From positions 1 through 50,280 of the forward strand of contig JAJZUW010000013.1 in the NCBI GenBank assembly GCA_021845925.1: DNA of 50,280 nucleotides. Reading direction: 5' to 3'. A model generated the notes under the pieces. That model had not been told where the DNA came from, did not search any database, and saw nothing but the letters and a program-made list of their open reading frames with translations. Position numbers and translations under genes: made by a program. Source of the DNA: Pseudomonadota bacterium (GTDB lineage: Bacteria > Pseudomonadota > Gammaproteobacteria > Burkholderiales > Sulfuriferulaceae). The stretch's first letter is position 1. The number at the start of each line of letters is the position of its first letter. This document shows, piece after piece, positions 1-7,906 of the stretch.

Positions 1-47
1 CTGTGGTACCGGCGTTGGCGGGGTGGATAAGCGTCTGGAAGCATGTT

Positions 48-78
48 AAGTCCCCACTAAAAAAACAAGTGGGGACTT
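48..78. repeat. Perfect 11-bp inverted repeat (hairpin)
   Basis: AAGTCCCCACT at 48-58 is followed by a 9-base A-rich loop and its exact reverse complement AGTGGGGACTT at 68-78. The stem is strong enough to act as a terminator or structured RNA, but no clear T-run follows on either strand. I see no convincing gene in 1-282; the open frame covering 3-233 has no recognisable domain and no visible ribosome binding site. Confidence 0.7.
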
Positions 79-237
79 TGCACGCTAATGAAACCTTGTT
101 GAAGGTGGGGCGGCTGGCCGGTTACCGGCCGTCGTCAATACGGCGGGCAGGTTGTTGGGTTTGTTTTGCATCGTCGTCCTTTGTTGTTGATGACGATGCG
201 TATTGTTTGACAGGCTTTACGTTTCTCCGATAGTGCC

Positions 238-277
238 GGGCAGAAACGGGCGCTAGCGGGCAGAAACGGGCGCTAGC
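238..277. repeat. Two tandem copies of a 20-bp unit beside the IS
   Basis: GGGCAGAAACGGGCGCTAGC occurs at 238-257 and again, identical, at 258-277, followed by a partial third copy (GGGCG). The array lies immediately beyond the 3' end of the IS481-type transposase gene, so it probably marks the IS end or a doubled terminal sequence. I could not find a matching inverted copy at the other end near 1249-1290, so the exact IS boundary stays open. Confidence 0.6.
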
Positions 278-282
278 GGGCG

Positions 283-1248
283 TTAGGTGTCGGGTCCCGG
301 ATGATTCCGTGGTTTTTTAAGGAACAATTCAGGTTTTTTAGCGTACCACTGTTTCATGGCCTCCATGGGACAATGATGGCTCAGAGCCTTCTGAGGCAGA
401 TGATGGTTATAGATCCAGACATACCTGAGCAAGGTCGATTCCAGATCTTTTGCGCTGTGGTAACGCCGCGTGGCGAGTACCTCGGCAATGCGTCCATTGA
501 AGCGTTCGACCATGCCATTGGTTTGCGGCGTCCGGGGCTGGGTCAGGCGATGCTCGATACCCAAGGCTGTACACAGCTGATCGAACTCATGCGCCCCGGT
601 CGGCTGGCGGTCCCTGGAGCCGAACAGGCGATCGGTGAACTCCTTGCCGTTGTCCGTCAGCAGCCGGGTGATCTTGATCGGGCAGGCCTTGTGCAAGGCA
701 CTCAGGAAGGCGCGGGCGGAAGCGGCCGTCTTGTTGGGCTTGATAGCGATGTAGACCCAACGGGTGGCGCGGTCGATGGCCACGAAGAGATAACGCCGAG
801 TCGTCTCGTCGGCCATCTGCGGCAGGTATTTGACGTCCATGTGCAAGTAGCCTGGTTCGTAGGTTTTGAACGTCTTGGGGGGTACGGCGGGTTCTCCCTC
901 CACCGGCAGGCGGGAGAGGCCATGACGTCGCAACAGGCGGCTCAACCCCGAGCGGCTGGTGGCTTCATTGAGGAATTCCCGGGTCACCACCAACAGGTCA
1001 TCCAGAGGCAACCACAAGGTCCTGCGCAGGGCGACGACCACGGCTTCCTGCGCCGGGGTGAGGGTAGTCTGCAGGCGATGGGCCGTGTGAGAACGATCTT
1101 CGACGCTGTCCCGATCTTTCCAGCGCCGAATCGTATCTTCCGTGACACCCAGTTCTGCCGCCAGCATCGCTACCGACAGGGGCGAGGATTGGATATAGGC
1201 CCTGCGGGCCGGCGTGGTCGTGGCATTCTTGTGCAGGCGGATGTTCAT
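283..1248 (-). CDS. IS481-family transposase
   Basis: DDE-type transposase of 321 residues that would cut and join the ends of its insertion sequence. An N-terminal helix-turn-helix (about residues 25-60, with LGVTEDTIRRW) is followed by an rve integrase core. The catalytic triad appears intact: D138 in HMDVKY, D199 in TDNGKEF and E248 in GMVERFN, with the PQTNG motif before the Glu as in IS481/IS3-type enzymes. The length is normal for the family. The start ATG overlaps the stop of the upstream gene (ATGA), which looks accidental and probably reflects insertion of the IS into the 3' end of that gene. GGAG lies about 11 bases before the ATG. It appears full length and could be active. Confidence 0.9.
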   Translation of the reverse strand: MNIRLHKNATTTPARRAYIQSSPLSVAMLAAELGVTEDTIRRWKDRDSVEDRSHTAHRLQTTLTPAQEAVVVALRRTLWLPLDDLLVVTREFLNEATSRSGLSRLLRRHGLSRLPVEGEPAVPPKTFKTYEPGYLHMDVKYLPQMADETTRRYLFVAIDRATRWVYIAIKPNKTAASARAFLSALHKACPIKITRLLTDNGKEFTDRLFGSRDRQPTGAHEFDQLCTALGIEHRLTQPRTPQTNGMVERFNGRIAEVLATRRYHSAKDLESTLLRYVWIYNHHLPQKALSHHCPMEAMKQWYAKKPELFLKKPRNHPGPDT

Positions 1249-2678
1249 GTCGCTTCGCTCCGGAGTTGGTCAATCAGACCGCGCATCACTTCACGGCTGA
1301 CAAATAATGCACGACGTTTCGGATCTATGCAATCGTCCGGCACTAAACAGTTAGGTTTCATGCGTTTGCGCAATGAGTCCTTTTTGAATAGGTACTTATT
1401 GCCATTGTTCTCATATTCCAGGCGGGCGCCATTAGTGATTCCGGTAAAAGCCCCATGCTCATCCAACGCAAGGTCCGTCAGTGCGGTCCAAACGGAATGA
1501 TAATCTTCTGGGTCCGTGGCCCTTGTTTTGGCTTCGGCGATTTCAGCATCTAGTATTGCGGTTCGGCGTTTTGTGCTGTGAACGGTGCGCGATAACTTCG
1601 CCTCGCCCTTTGGCCCTTGTGATGCGCCAGGGGAGACGCTCTCGTCAGGCGTTACGCTCTTGTCCTGTTGCCGATTGAATTGCTCCCAATCTTCCGCACG
1701 AACGAACACCGTTTTGAATTGTTCAAAATCAGTATCGTCACGCCCTTCTTTGAGTGAGAACAGCTTTAGGTAAGACGAATGCCCTTTCACTCCGTCGAAT
1801 CGCAAATCAAACTCGACAGGCAGACACTCCGGCGCGGGTCTGCTGATAAGGCTCGCCAAAAAAGCAAACTTTTCCCGTGTCGCATTGCTTGGCTGATTTT
1901 CTGACAACTCCTGACCTGCCAATTGATAGGCAAGCTGCCAAAGCGACATGCGAGACATACCGGCAGGGAACTTGAAATCCATTCTCGGTTCATGTTCCTT
2001 TAACCACGCATTCAGGTCTGACCAATAAGTTTCCATGAAATAGAAATGAACATTTTTGCGATGTGAATTGCTATCGTCCGCCGGGGCCTTTCTCAAGCTT
2101 CCTGGTCTGTATACCGCTAGCCTGCCAGAAGCCCAATCGGCCACCAAATCACGCACAATATCGCGCCAGTCCGAATGAGCATGGCGCGCAATTTCTTTTG
2201 CTGCGTCCCTGAGTGTATAACGGCCTGGGTTTGGCAAGTTCTGTTTTTCCTGATTTTCATGCCAATACTCTATCCAGTACGGTTTGAAGTTTACGGACTC
2301 GGCCCATTTCAGCCATTCATTTGGCGGCTTTTTCTCATCTATTCCAGCCGCATATTCAGACAGAGTTAGATAGTCGTGCAGCATTTGATGCTGAATCGGA
2401 TGCTGTAGGCCATTTTGGTCAAGCGTGTGCTGATTCATGCCGTCCAGATACACCACGCCTGCACCAATAGTTCCGACTGGATGACCGGCACGGTCAACTT
2501 GATTGACTGGAGAATAACCAGCCAGAATCAGCAAAGCCTCCCGGCGCGTCCATGTATCGCGCTTCATCAATTCAGGAATCGCGGTTGCAGGGACCGGCTT
2601 GTTTGGATTCCGCCTTTGCAGTTCAATTACGTCAATAACCGTTCCAGGATTTTCCGTGTCATCAACATAGTGCGGCAT
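1245..2678 (-). CDS. Hypothetical island protein, 3' end probably altered by IS insertion
   Basis: A 477-residue soluble protein with no signal peptide and no domain I can name. The first part is rich in Trp, Asp and Lys (for example a TWTRREALLILAGY segment near residue 45). A charged low-complexity stretch near residues 345-375 separates it from a C-terminal part with a helical, DNA-binding-like character (KDSLRKRMK, then SREVMRGLIDQL). AGGA about ten bases before the ATG supports the start. It lies between an IS transposase and a lipoprotein gene on an integrase-bearing element, so it is probably cargo. The last few codons read into the leader of the transposase and overlap its ATG, so the native C terminus has probably been lost or replaced. 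Confidence 0.6.
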   Translation of the reverse strand: MPHYVDDTENPGTVIDVIELQRRNPNKPVPATAIPELMKRDTWTRREALLILAGYSPVNQVDRAGHPVGTIGAGVVYLDGMNQHTLDQNGLQHPIQHQMLHDYLTLSEYAAGIDEKKPPNEWLKWAESVNFKPYWIEYWHENQEKQNLPNPGRYTLRDAAKEIARHAHSDWRDIVRDLVADWASGRLAVYRPGSLRKAPADDSNSHRKNVHFYFMETYWSDLNAWLKEHEPRMDFKFPAGMSRMSLWQLAYQLAGQELSENQPSNATREKFAFLASLISRPAPECLPVEFDLRFDGVKGHSSYLKLFSLKEGRDDTDFEQFKTVFVRAEDWEQFNRQQDKSVTPDESVSPGASQGPKGEAKLSRTVHSTKRRTAILDAEIAEAKTRATDPEDYHSVWTALTDLALDEHGAFTGITNGARLEYENNGNKYLFKKDSLRKRMKPNCLVPDDCIDPKRRALFVSREVMRGLIDQLRSEAT

Positions 2679-2776
2679 TTTGCATCCTTCCTTGCATCCT
2701 TCGAGAATGGGACACCAGTCAGGTGGGTGAAGGTTTCCCGCTTTTTGCCTGATAACGCTAGGCAGGGGTAATTCTG

Positions 2777-3193
2777 TTATTTACAGGTATCGAAACATTG
2801 GTCTTTTGTCTTGTTTGTATATTGTTGGCACTTGCTGAAACAGTCATCGAAGCCTAGATGACCGGATGGCGATGCGGGGCTTGGTTGTGCAATCACAGAG
2901 CTAAATGCAGCATTGCATTGCATGTCTGCTGCACGTGATTCAAGAGCCGCAATATTATTTCTCGCTTTGGTTTGAAATGCCATCGCCATCATTGGAGTTG
3001 TAGCAATTGATGCGCCATATTGTGCAACAGATTGCTGCCTGGCAATTTCCGACCTAATCGAAGCGCATTGGCGTTGCTTTTCTTGCTCGTTTGTTGGCAT
3101 AGGTATTTTATTGAGCTGCTCTTGGTAAGATGGTTGCTGCGCACATCCAGATACGACTGTTGCTGCTATAAATAACAGAATGTTGCGCAACAT
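2777..3193 (-). CDS. Small putative lipoprotein
   Basis: Predicted 138-residue secreted lipoprotein. It starts MLRNILLFIAATVVSGC, a short basic n-region, a hydrophobic core and a lipobox VSGC with the Cys at residue 17. GGAG six to nine bases before the ATG at 3193 supports this start over an upstream one in the same frame that would bury the signal sequence. The mature part has a central Gln/Arg-rich helix and a C-terminal Cys cluster (CFSKCQQY, then QCFDTCK) that could form disulfides in the periplasm. No family is recognised. It is one of several cargo genes on the element next to the integrase. Confidence 0.6.
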   Translation of the reverse strand: MLRNILLFIAATVVSGCAQQPSYQEQLNKIPMPTNEQEKQRQCASIRSEIARQQSVAQYGASIATTPMMAMAFQTKARNNIAALESRAADMQCNAAFSSVIAQPSPASPSGHLGFDDCFSKCQQYTNKTKDQCFDTCK

Positions 3194-3393
3194 AACTCCA
3201 ATTTTTCTCGAATTTATTCTATTTCCACTTCTGGCTCGCAGATTTGCAAATGCGAATTTGCTTTCATCTGGTCCATGCATAGATTTCCCCCTTCGTTTGA
3301 TGATTTTCTTATTTCATTGCACGTAAACAGGCTCTTACTGATACGAATACAAACTCAATTTCGACCTATCTCAGCATCCAGGCTTCAATTTTG

Positions 3394-3837
3394 TCATGCG
3401 GCCATGCGCCAGCCTTCCGGTGTCTCCTGGAACATCAACTTTTCAGCTTCTTCCTGCCGGTCTGTTTCGTTCCATTTCGCAATCATCGCGGCTACCTTGG
3501 TTTTGCCGTCGGCATGCTCCAGGTAAAGCAGGCGCAGCATCCTTTCGGCGGCCACGGTCGGGCGACGCTGGCTTCTTTCCCATAGGGAAATTGTCTGCTC
3601 GTCCACCCCAAGGCAGTCGGCAAGGCGCTTTTGAGACATGCCCATTTCTACCCTAAGAAATCGAATTTCCGGGCCTGTAAGGCGCTTCCGAAATCTCACC
3701 AGATGATGCGCAATGGCGCGATGCAGCCCGTTTATGTCATCGATTTCCAGGCACTTTCCATGCCCTTCGATTTCATCGAAACGGTAGCCGTTCTCCAGCC
3801 AGATATTGCGCAACCCGCAATCGTCATATTTCAGCAT
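3394..3837 (-). CDS. XRE-type HTH protein, probable antitoxin
   Basis: 147-residue DNA-binding protein. A helix-turn-helix lies at about residues 60-95 (MGMSQKRLADCLGVDEQTISLWERS), typical of Cro/C1-like domains that bind operator DNA. The N-terminal 50 residues form a separate region that could hold the partner-binding part. The gene starts three bases after the stop of the DUF4258 gene, so the two are surely co-transcribed. HTH proteins paired with DUF4258 proteins are usually read as antitoxin and autoregulator of a type II toxin-antitoxin pair. That role is inferred from the arrangement and is not proved by the sequence. Confidence 0.75.
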   Translation of the reverse strand: MLKYDDCGLRNIWLENGYRFDEIEGHGKCLEIDDINGLHRAIAHHLVRFRKRLTGPEIRFLRVEMGMSQKRLADCLGVDEQTISLWERSQRRPTVAAERMLRLLYLEHADGKTKVAAMIAKWNETDRQEEAEKLMFQETPEGWRMAA

Positions 3838-3840
3838 TTT

Positions 3841-4149
3841 TCAATCCTCAAATACCGTGGCGACAATCACCCATTCGCCGTTTTCGGTCAGTTTGAATGC
3901 GACTCCAACTGTCAGTCGCACCCCGGCGTGTAGCCAAGAAATGTTGCAGCGCCAGTCTCCGCCAATATCCTGATGCAATGGTTCGCTGATAGCCCCATGC
4001 TGCATGGTTTCCAGGACCTGCCTTCGACCAATCTTGCGCTGGCGCATTCTTTGTTCGGCATGTTTCGAAAACAGCAAGCGCCGTTTCCCCTGCACGGCTT
4101 CCTTCAACCAAAGCCTGGCCTGTTTTTCGCTTGGCTTAATCGATTTCAT
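3841..4149 (-). CDS. DUF4258 protein, probable toxin
   Basis: About 102 residues from the ATG at 4149. The DUF4258 signature is visible: FSKHAEQRMRQRKI (His plus an Arg-rich helix) near residues 27-40, and a C-terminal beta hairpin with LTVGVAFKL and WVIVATVFED. DUF4258 proteins have a small RelE/MqsR-like fold and are often found beside antitoxins, so an RNase-type toxin is plausible; no catalytic residue can be assigned with confidence. A TTG start at 4170 would add seven residues, but a good minus-strand promoter overlaps that leader, which favours the ATG. It is co-transcribed with the HTH gene downstream. Confidence 0.7.
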   Translation of the reverse strand: MKSIKPSEKQARLWLKEAVQGKRRLLFSKHAEQRMRQRKIGRRQVLETMQHGAISEPLHQDIGGDWRCNISWLHAGVRLTVGVAFKLTENGEWVIVATVFED

Positions 4150-4157
4150 AGCAATAC

Positions 4158-4186
4158 ATTGTATGGGCAATAAGGGGGCATATCAA
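4158..4186 (-). promoter_or_regulatory. Sigma70-like promoter for the DUF4258/HTH pair
   Basis: On the minus strand TTGATA (4186-4181) is followed by a 17-base spacer and TACAAT (4163-4158). Initiation about seven bases further would fall at about 4151, only a couple of bases before the ATG at 4149, so the toxin mRNA may be nearly leaderless. The -35 box begins one base before the integrase stop codon, so the pair can be expressed independently of the integrase. Confidence 0.6.
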
Positions 4187-5491
4187 TCAATATTTGACCA
4201 CCCGAAGCCCTTGCCCCTGCTCAGCGGCATCGAACTTGATTCCGGCCTGTTCCAGCAACCAGGCTTCAATCTTGTCATGCCACTTACGCAACAAATCCAG
4301 CGGGCGGCGGCGGTAATGCTTCTCGGCAAGGGCGCTCGGCTTGTGCCCCATGATTTGCGCTGATATGCCGCTGGGCATTTCCACCCATTCGCACAGCGTG
4401 CCAAAGGAACGGCGCAGGCCGTGCAGGGTGATATGCGGCAGGCCAGCAGCTTTCAGTGCTGCGACGTGAGCAATGCGCGGTTCAGCAATCTTGCCATCCT
4501 CAGCGGTCGGGCTACTGAACACCCATTGATTACGCCTTGGGAGCATTGATAAGAGGCTCGCCAGATAGGGCGTTAGTGGAATAGTGCGGGTACCTTCGAC
4601 CTTGTCGCGGATGGTCAGACTACGCCATTGAAAGTCTACATCTTCCCATTTCAACCCGGCCAGTTCTTCACGCCTGGCACCCGTAATCAGCAAGCCTTGC
4701 AGGTACGCGCTGATAACCGAATTACCAATTTTTCGCACGGCATCAAACCATAACGGCAACTGTTCGCGCTGTAGGCTATCCTCTTCCTTGGCTCGGTTGG
4801 TTGGCACCGCCTCCCTGACCTTCTGGCCGCTGTATGCGCCATCTGGCACCAGCCCGGCATAACTCTTTTCACCAGCCAGCCAGCGAATGAATGCCCGCAA
4901 CAGGCGGTAACTCTGTGCGGCGCTGGTCGGGCGCACGGTTGATTCTTTGTCGAGCCACGATGCAATGCAATCAGCATCCAAATCGACCAGACGGACCGAC
5001 AGCATCGGGTACAACGCACCAGACACAGTAACGGAATCACTGCGCAGACGTTGCCGACCACCAGCAGCGGACAGCCTGACGTGGTCACGGTAATGGCGCT
5101 CGCTCCACTTCGGTTTACGCGCTTCCAGATACACCGGCCATACATCCCCTACCGTCAGCCCTTCGCGTTCAACCTGGAGCGTTTTGGCGGCTTCCTGGGC
5201 CTGTTTGTCTTTCTCTTGCCGGCGCGGGTCAATGCCTTGGTCGGTCAGCACTCTTAAACTACGGGCTTTTTCCTGTGCATCGCCTAACGTCCATGACCTG
5301 GGGTCGCCAATCGTCACCCGCAGGCTCTTGCCGTTCAACCACGCCTCGAAGATGTAAGACCGATTGCCAGCAGCAGTTACGCGCAAACCAAGGCCGGGCG
5401 TTTTGCCATCCCAATAAATGCTTTGCTGTTTACCAGGCTGACAAACAAACTTTGCCACCCGGTCAGCCGTAAAGTTTTCATGCTTAGCCAT
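4187..5491 (-). CDS. Tyrosine recombinase, integrase of the genomic element
   Basis: 434-residue site-specific integrase. The N-terminal third is an arm-type DNA-binding domain of the DUF4102 kind (WDGKTPGLGLRVTAAG, residues 28-42), a core-binding domain follows at about 113-215, and the catalytic domain runs from about 240. Catalytic residues look complete: R273 in TGARREEL, H357-x-x-R360 in HGLRR, H383 in MGHK and Y393 in KHYRRR. The length is normal for P4-like integrases. It is transcribed away from the tRNA-Lys fragment at 5655-5702, and its upstream region (5492-5654) carries three ATGTAGGG direct repeats. It should catalyse integration and excision at the 3' end of a tRNA-Lys gene. Confidence 0.93.
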   Translation of the reverse strand: MAKHENFTADRVAKFVCQPGKQQSIYWDGKTPGLGLRVTAAGNRSYIFEAWLNGKSLRVTIGDPRSWTLGDAQEKARSLRVLTDQGIDPRRQEKDKQAQEAAKTLQVEREGLTVGDVWPVYLEARKPKWSERHYRDHVRLSAAGGRQRLRSDSVTVSGALYPMLSVRLVDLDADCIASWLDKESTVRPTSAAQSYRLLRAFIRWLAGEKSYAGLVPDGAYSGQKVREAVPTNRAKEEDSLQREQLPLWFDAVRKIGNSVISAYLQGLLITGARREELAGLKWEDVDFQWRSLTIRDKVEGTRTIPLTPYLASLLSMLPRRNQWVFSSPTAEDGKIAEPRIAHVAALKAAGLPHITLHGLRRSFGTLCEWVEMPSGISAQIMGHKPSALAEKHYRRRPLDLLRKWHDKIEAWLLEQAGIKFDAAEQGQGLRVVKY

Positions 5492-5505
5492 AACCGCTTC
5501 CCTTC

Positions 5506-5572
5506 ATGTAGGGGCCATGTAGGGATTTTACGGGAATAACCGGGAATGTCAATCAACGGACTAATGTAGGGG
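5506..5572. repeat. Three ATGTAGGG direct repeats upstream of the integrase
   Basis: ATGTAGGGG at 5506-5514, ATGTAGGGA at 5517-5525 and ATGTAGGGG at 5564-5572 lie in the same orientation between the integrase start and the tRNA fragment. Their placement fits arm-type binding sites for the integrase's N-terminal domain, or operators controlling it. This is inference from spacing and repetition only. Confidence 0.5.
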
Positions 5573-5654
5573 AAACCCGCATAATCAGCCTATTTTCATT
5601 TAGTTATTGATATTTCTGGAATGTTTATCAACGTCAGGAAATGGTATTTTGCGA

Positions 5655-5702
5655 GGACTCTTAATCCGTAGGTCCACGGTTCGAACCCGTGACAACCCAC
5701 CA
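5655..5702 (+). other. 3' half of tRNA-Lys(CTT): attachment-site scar
   Basis: The stretch reads as the 3' part of a tRNA: anticodon loop with CTT (ACTCTTAATCC), variable loop, a perfect T arm (CACGG, TTCGAAC, CCGTG), acceptor strand ACAACCC, discriminator A and CCA ending at 5702. No D arm or 5' acceptor strand precedes it, so it is not a functional gene. A partial tRNA 3' end directly upstream of a tyrosine integrase is the classic att duplication left by integration. The restored complete tRNA-Lys should lie at the other end of the element, outside the window to the left. Confidence 0.85.
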
Positions 5703-5709
5703 AAAAATC

Positions 5710-5740
5710 AAACCGTTAGCTCAAAAAAGCTAGCCGTTTT
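5710..5740 (+). terminator. Imperfect hairpin after the tRNA fragment
   Basis: AAACCGTTAGCT pairs imperfectly with AGCTAGCCGTTTT across an A-rich loop and ends in a short T-run. This is the expected place for the native terminator of the former tRNA-Lys transcript. The remaining bases up to 5806 show nothing else recognisable. Confidence 0.4.
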
Positions 5741-5806
5741 CGTTTCCGGAATGCATAGCAGCCACCTACCGTGATGACCGATTTCATCCGACTGGTGCGC
5801 AACAGG

Positions 5807-6259
5807 TCAATGCTGCGTGCAGGCTCCAATGTAACGAGATGTGAAAGGCACTGGCGGTGACGAGAATGAAAAACCGTTCACCTCGCCGGAAGACTGCGTT
5901 GTGCCGCGAACCGAACGACCGTCTGCCGCCACGGTGATTTGCGCTTCGACCTGCATGTTGAGCCCCTTGCCCGCAGCAGTACCATTCTGGCTGCAGACAC
6001 CATGCAGGGTATACGTTCCGCTGCCATCCGGACCGGATTCCTGCCAGTTGCCGCAATGCTGGTCGTGCCGGCTCAGGATTCCGGCGACATCCGGTTGCTT
6101 ATTGCACGTCCGCGCAGTAAAAGTCTGCATTCCCTGCGGCGTCGAAATCTGTGACGTTGTTTCCCATTCGCCAGTCTTCAGCGTTGCCGCAGCGGCAGAG
6201 CTGGCTATTCCTGCCATGACCAGCAGCACCGGAAAAAGCGTCCATTTCTTTCCTATCAT
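5807..6259 (-). CDS. DUF3617 family periplasmic protein
   Basis: 150-residue exported protein of unknown function. A signal peptide spans residues 1-24 (MIGKKW, hydrophobic core, SSAAAA). The mature part begins with the DUF3617 hallmark of a Gly-Glu-Trp-Glu turn (LKTGEWETTSQI) and carries paired Cys residues (TARTC, then DQHCGNW, GVCSQNG, GACTQH) that probably form disulfides. GGAGG twelve to eight bases before the ATG supports the start. It is divergent from the MFS gene at 6431 and is the first intact chromosomal gene to the right of the attachment scar. Confidence 0.8.
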   Translation of the reverse strand: MIGKKWTLFPVLLVMAGIASSAAAATLKTGEWETTSQISTPQGMQTFTARTCNKQPDVAGILSRHDQHCGNWQESGPDGSGTYTLHGVCSQNGTAAGKGLNMQVEAQITVAADGRSVRGTTQSSGEVNGFSFSSPPVPFTSRYIGACTQH

Positions 6260-6430
6260 GTTGTGATTCCTCCATCAATACAGGCCCGGCACGGGCTCAT
6301 CCGGCACTATACAAACAAATGAAACAAACCGGAATAGCCGAATGCACGGCACGATAAAACATCGACGGGAGCGGAACTTCCCGGTCATTCCGGGCATCCA
6401 CCTGACTTCCGATTCACAGACTGGAATCCG

Positions 6431-7825
6431 ATGAGCTCGCAGTCTCGTTCTCCCGAATGGTTGATTCCCCTGATCGTCGCCATTGCCTTTCTGATGGAAC
6501 AACTGGATATCACGATTGTCAGTACTGCCATTCCGGACATGGCAATCAGTCTGCATGTCAGTGTCATCCACCTGAATCTGGCCATCAGCGCCTATGTGCT
6601 CGCGCTGGCCGTATTCATTCCGGTCAGCGGATGGATTGCAGACCGCTTTGGTGCATGTCGCACGTTTGTATCGGCACTGGCGGTGTTCACGCTGGGTTCG
6701 GCGCTGTGCGGAATTGCCGACAGCATGGCGTTGCTGATCACAGCTCGTGTCGTGCAGGGGGTGGGTGGTGCCCTGATGACACCGGTCGGACGCCTGATTC
6801 TGCTGAACAGTTTTCCACGCGCCCAGATGCTCAAGGCAATGACCTACACCTCCCTGCCTGCTGTGGTGGGCCCTATCATCGGCCCTTTGTTTGGCGGTTA
6901 TCTGACCACTTACGCATCCTGGCGCTGGGTATTTTATGTCAATCTGCCATTCGGATTGCTTGGCATGGTGCTGGCCGCCAGATTCATCCGCATGCCACCA
7001 CGCAGTGATTTGCCGCCATTCGATTTTTTTGGATTTTTCATTCTCGGCACAGGGGTTGCGCTGGCGCAAGGCGGCCTGGAAATGTTCAGCCACCATGCCA
7101 CGCACCTGTCCTTGCTGCTTCTGCTGCTGTCAGCCGGCATTCTGCTGAAATACTGGCTGCGCAGTCGCAACCACCCCCATCCGGTGGCAGATCTTCGCCT
7201 GTTTCGCGAACGCTCGTTCACCATTGCCACGTTGGGTGGCGGACTCTCCCGCATCGCCATGAATGGCCCGATGTATCTGCTGCCGTTGTTGCTGCAAACG
7301 GGTCTTGGCATGAGCCCGCTCAAGTCGGGCAGCCTGACCTTTCTGTCCATCTGGGGCAGTGTCGTGGTGCGGATCGCCCTGTCACGGCTGCTCAAAATGA
7401 CCGGATTCCGCGAATTGCTGATTGGCGGCGCAATTGCCTGTTCGCTCATTCTGGCGGGATTTTCGTATATTGGACATCGAACGCCGGACTGGTGGATTGC
7501 AGCCAGCATCCTGTTGTTCGGACTGGCGCGCGCACTCCAGTTCATGACGTCGAACACGCTCGCCTATGCCGATATCGAAGAACGCTGGCTCAGCCGCGCA
7601 ACCAGTCTTGGCGGGCTGTTGCAGCAACTCACCGTGAGTTTCGGGGTTGCCATCAGCGCTGCCCTCCTTGGTCTGTTGAGCAGAATTGACCTGCATCCCG
7701 GCCTGGACGATTTTCATGTGGCATTTCGCATTCTTGCCGTGTTGCCATTGCTTTCTCTGCCCATGCTGTGGCGCTTGCAGGATCAGGATGGCGCCCGTGT
7801 GCGCAACCTGCCGGCACGAAATTGA
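6431..7825 (+). CDS. MFS transporter, DHA2-type drug/H+ antiporter
   Basis: 464-residue inner-membrane transporter. The MFS motif A is seen in GWIADRFGACRTF (about residues 67-79) and motif C-like Gly/Pro repeats follow at about 138-155 (LPAVVGPIIGPLFGG), typical of drug:H+ antiporters. I count about fourteen hydrophobic segments, as in the DHA2/EmrB branch; the early LDITIVSTAIPDM in helix 1 is also characteristic of that group. The substrate cannot be deduced, and no EmrA-type membrane-fusion partner is adjacent, so it may work alone at the inner membrane. It shares its upstream region with the DUF3617 gene. Confidence 0.85.
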   Translation: MSSQSRSPEWLIPLIVAIAFLMEQLDITIVSTAIPDMAISLHVSVIHLNLAISAYVLALAVFIPVSGWIADRFGACRTFVSALAVFTLGSALCGIADSMALLITARVVQGVGGALMTPVGRLILLNSFPRAQMLKAMTYTSLPAVVGPIIGPLFGGYLTTYASWRWVFYVNLPFGLLGMVLAARFIRMPPRSDLPPFDFFGFFILGTGVALAQGGLEMFSHHATHLSLLLLLLSAGILLKYWLRSRNHPHPVADLRLFRERSFTIATLGGGLSRIAMNGPMYLLPLLLQTGLGMSPLKSGSLTFLSIWGSVVVRIALSRLLKMTGFRELLIGGAIACSLILAGFSYIGHRTPDWWIAASILLFGLARALQFMTSNTLAYADIEERWLSRATSLGGLLQQLTVSFGVAISAALLGLLSRIDLHPGLDDFHVAFRILAVLPLLSLPMLWRLQDQDGARVRNLPARN

Positions 7826-7906
7826 TCATGTTTCCTGCACACCTGACAAAGCTGTCCTATACTGGTGAACCGTTGAGTCACTTGCGAGCTTTTTCCCGTC
7901 CTTCCG

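Noticed and set aside
3-233. 76-residue open frame at the left edge
   Set aside because: It starts at a GTG with no visible binding site, spans the perfect hairpin and matches no family that I know.
301-1500. 399-residue open frame on the plus strand
   Set aside because: It is antisense to the IS481 transposase, whose DDE motifs are intact; the plus-strand product has no domain.
6275-7105. 276-residue minus-strand frame
   Set aside because: It is antisense to the MFS gene and rich in Gln, His and Arg as expected of a shadow frame.
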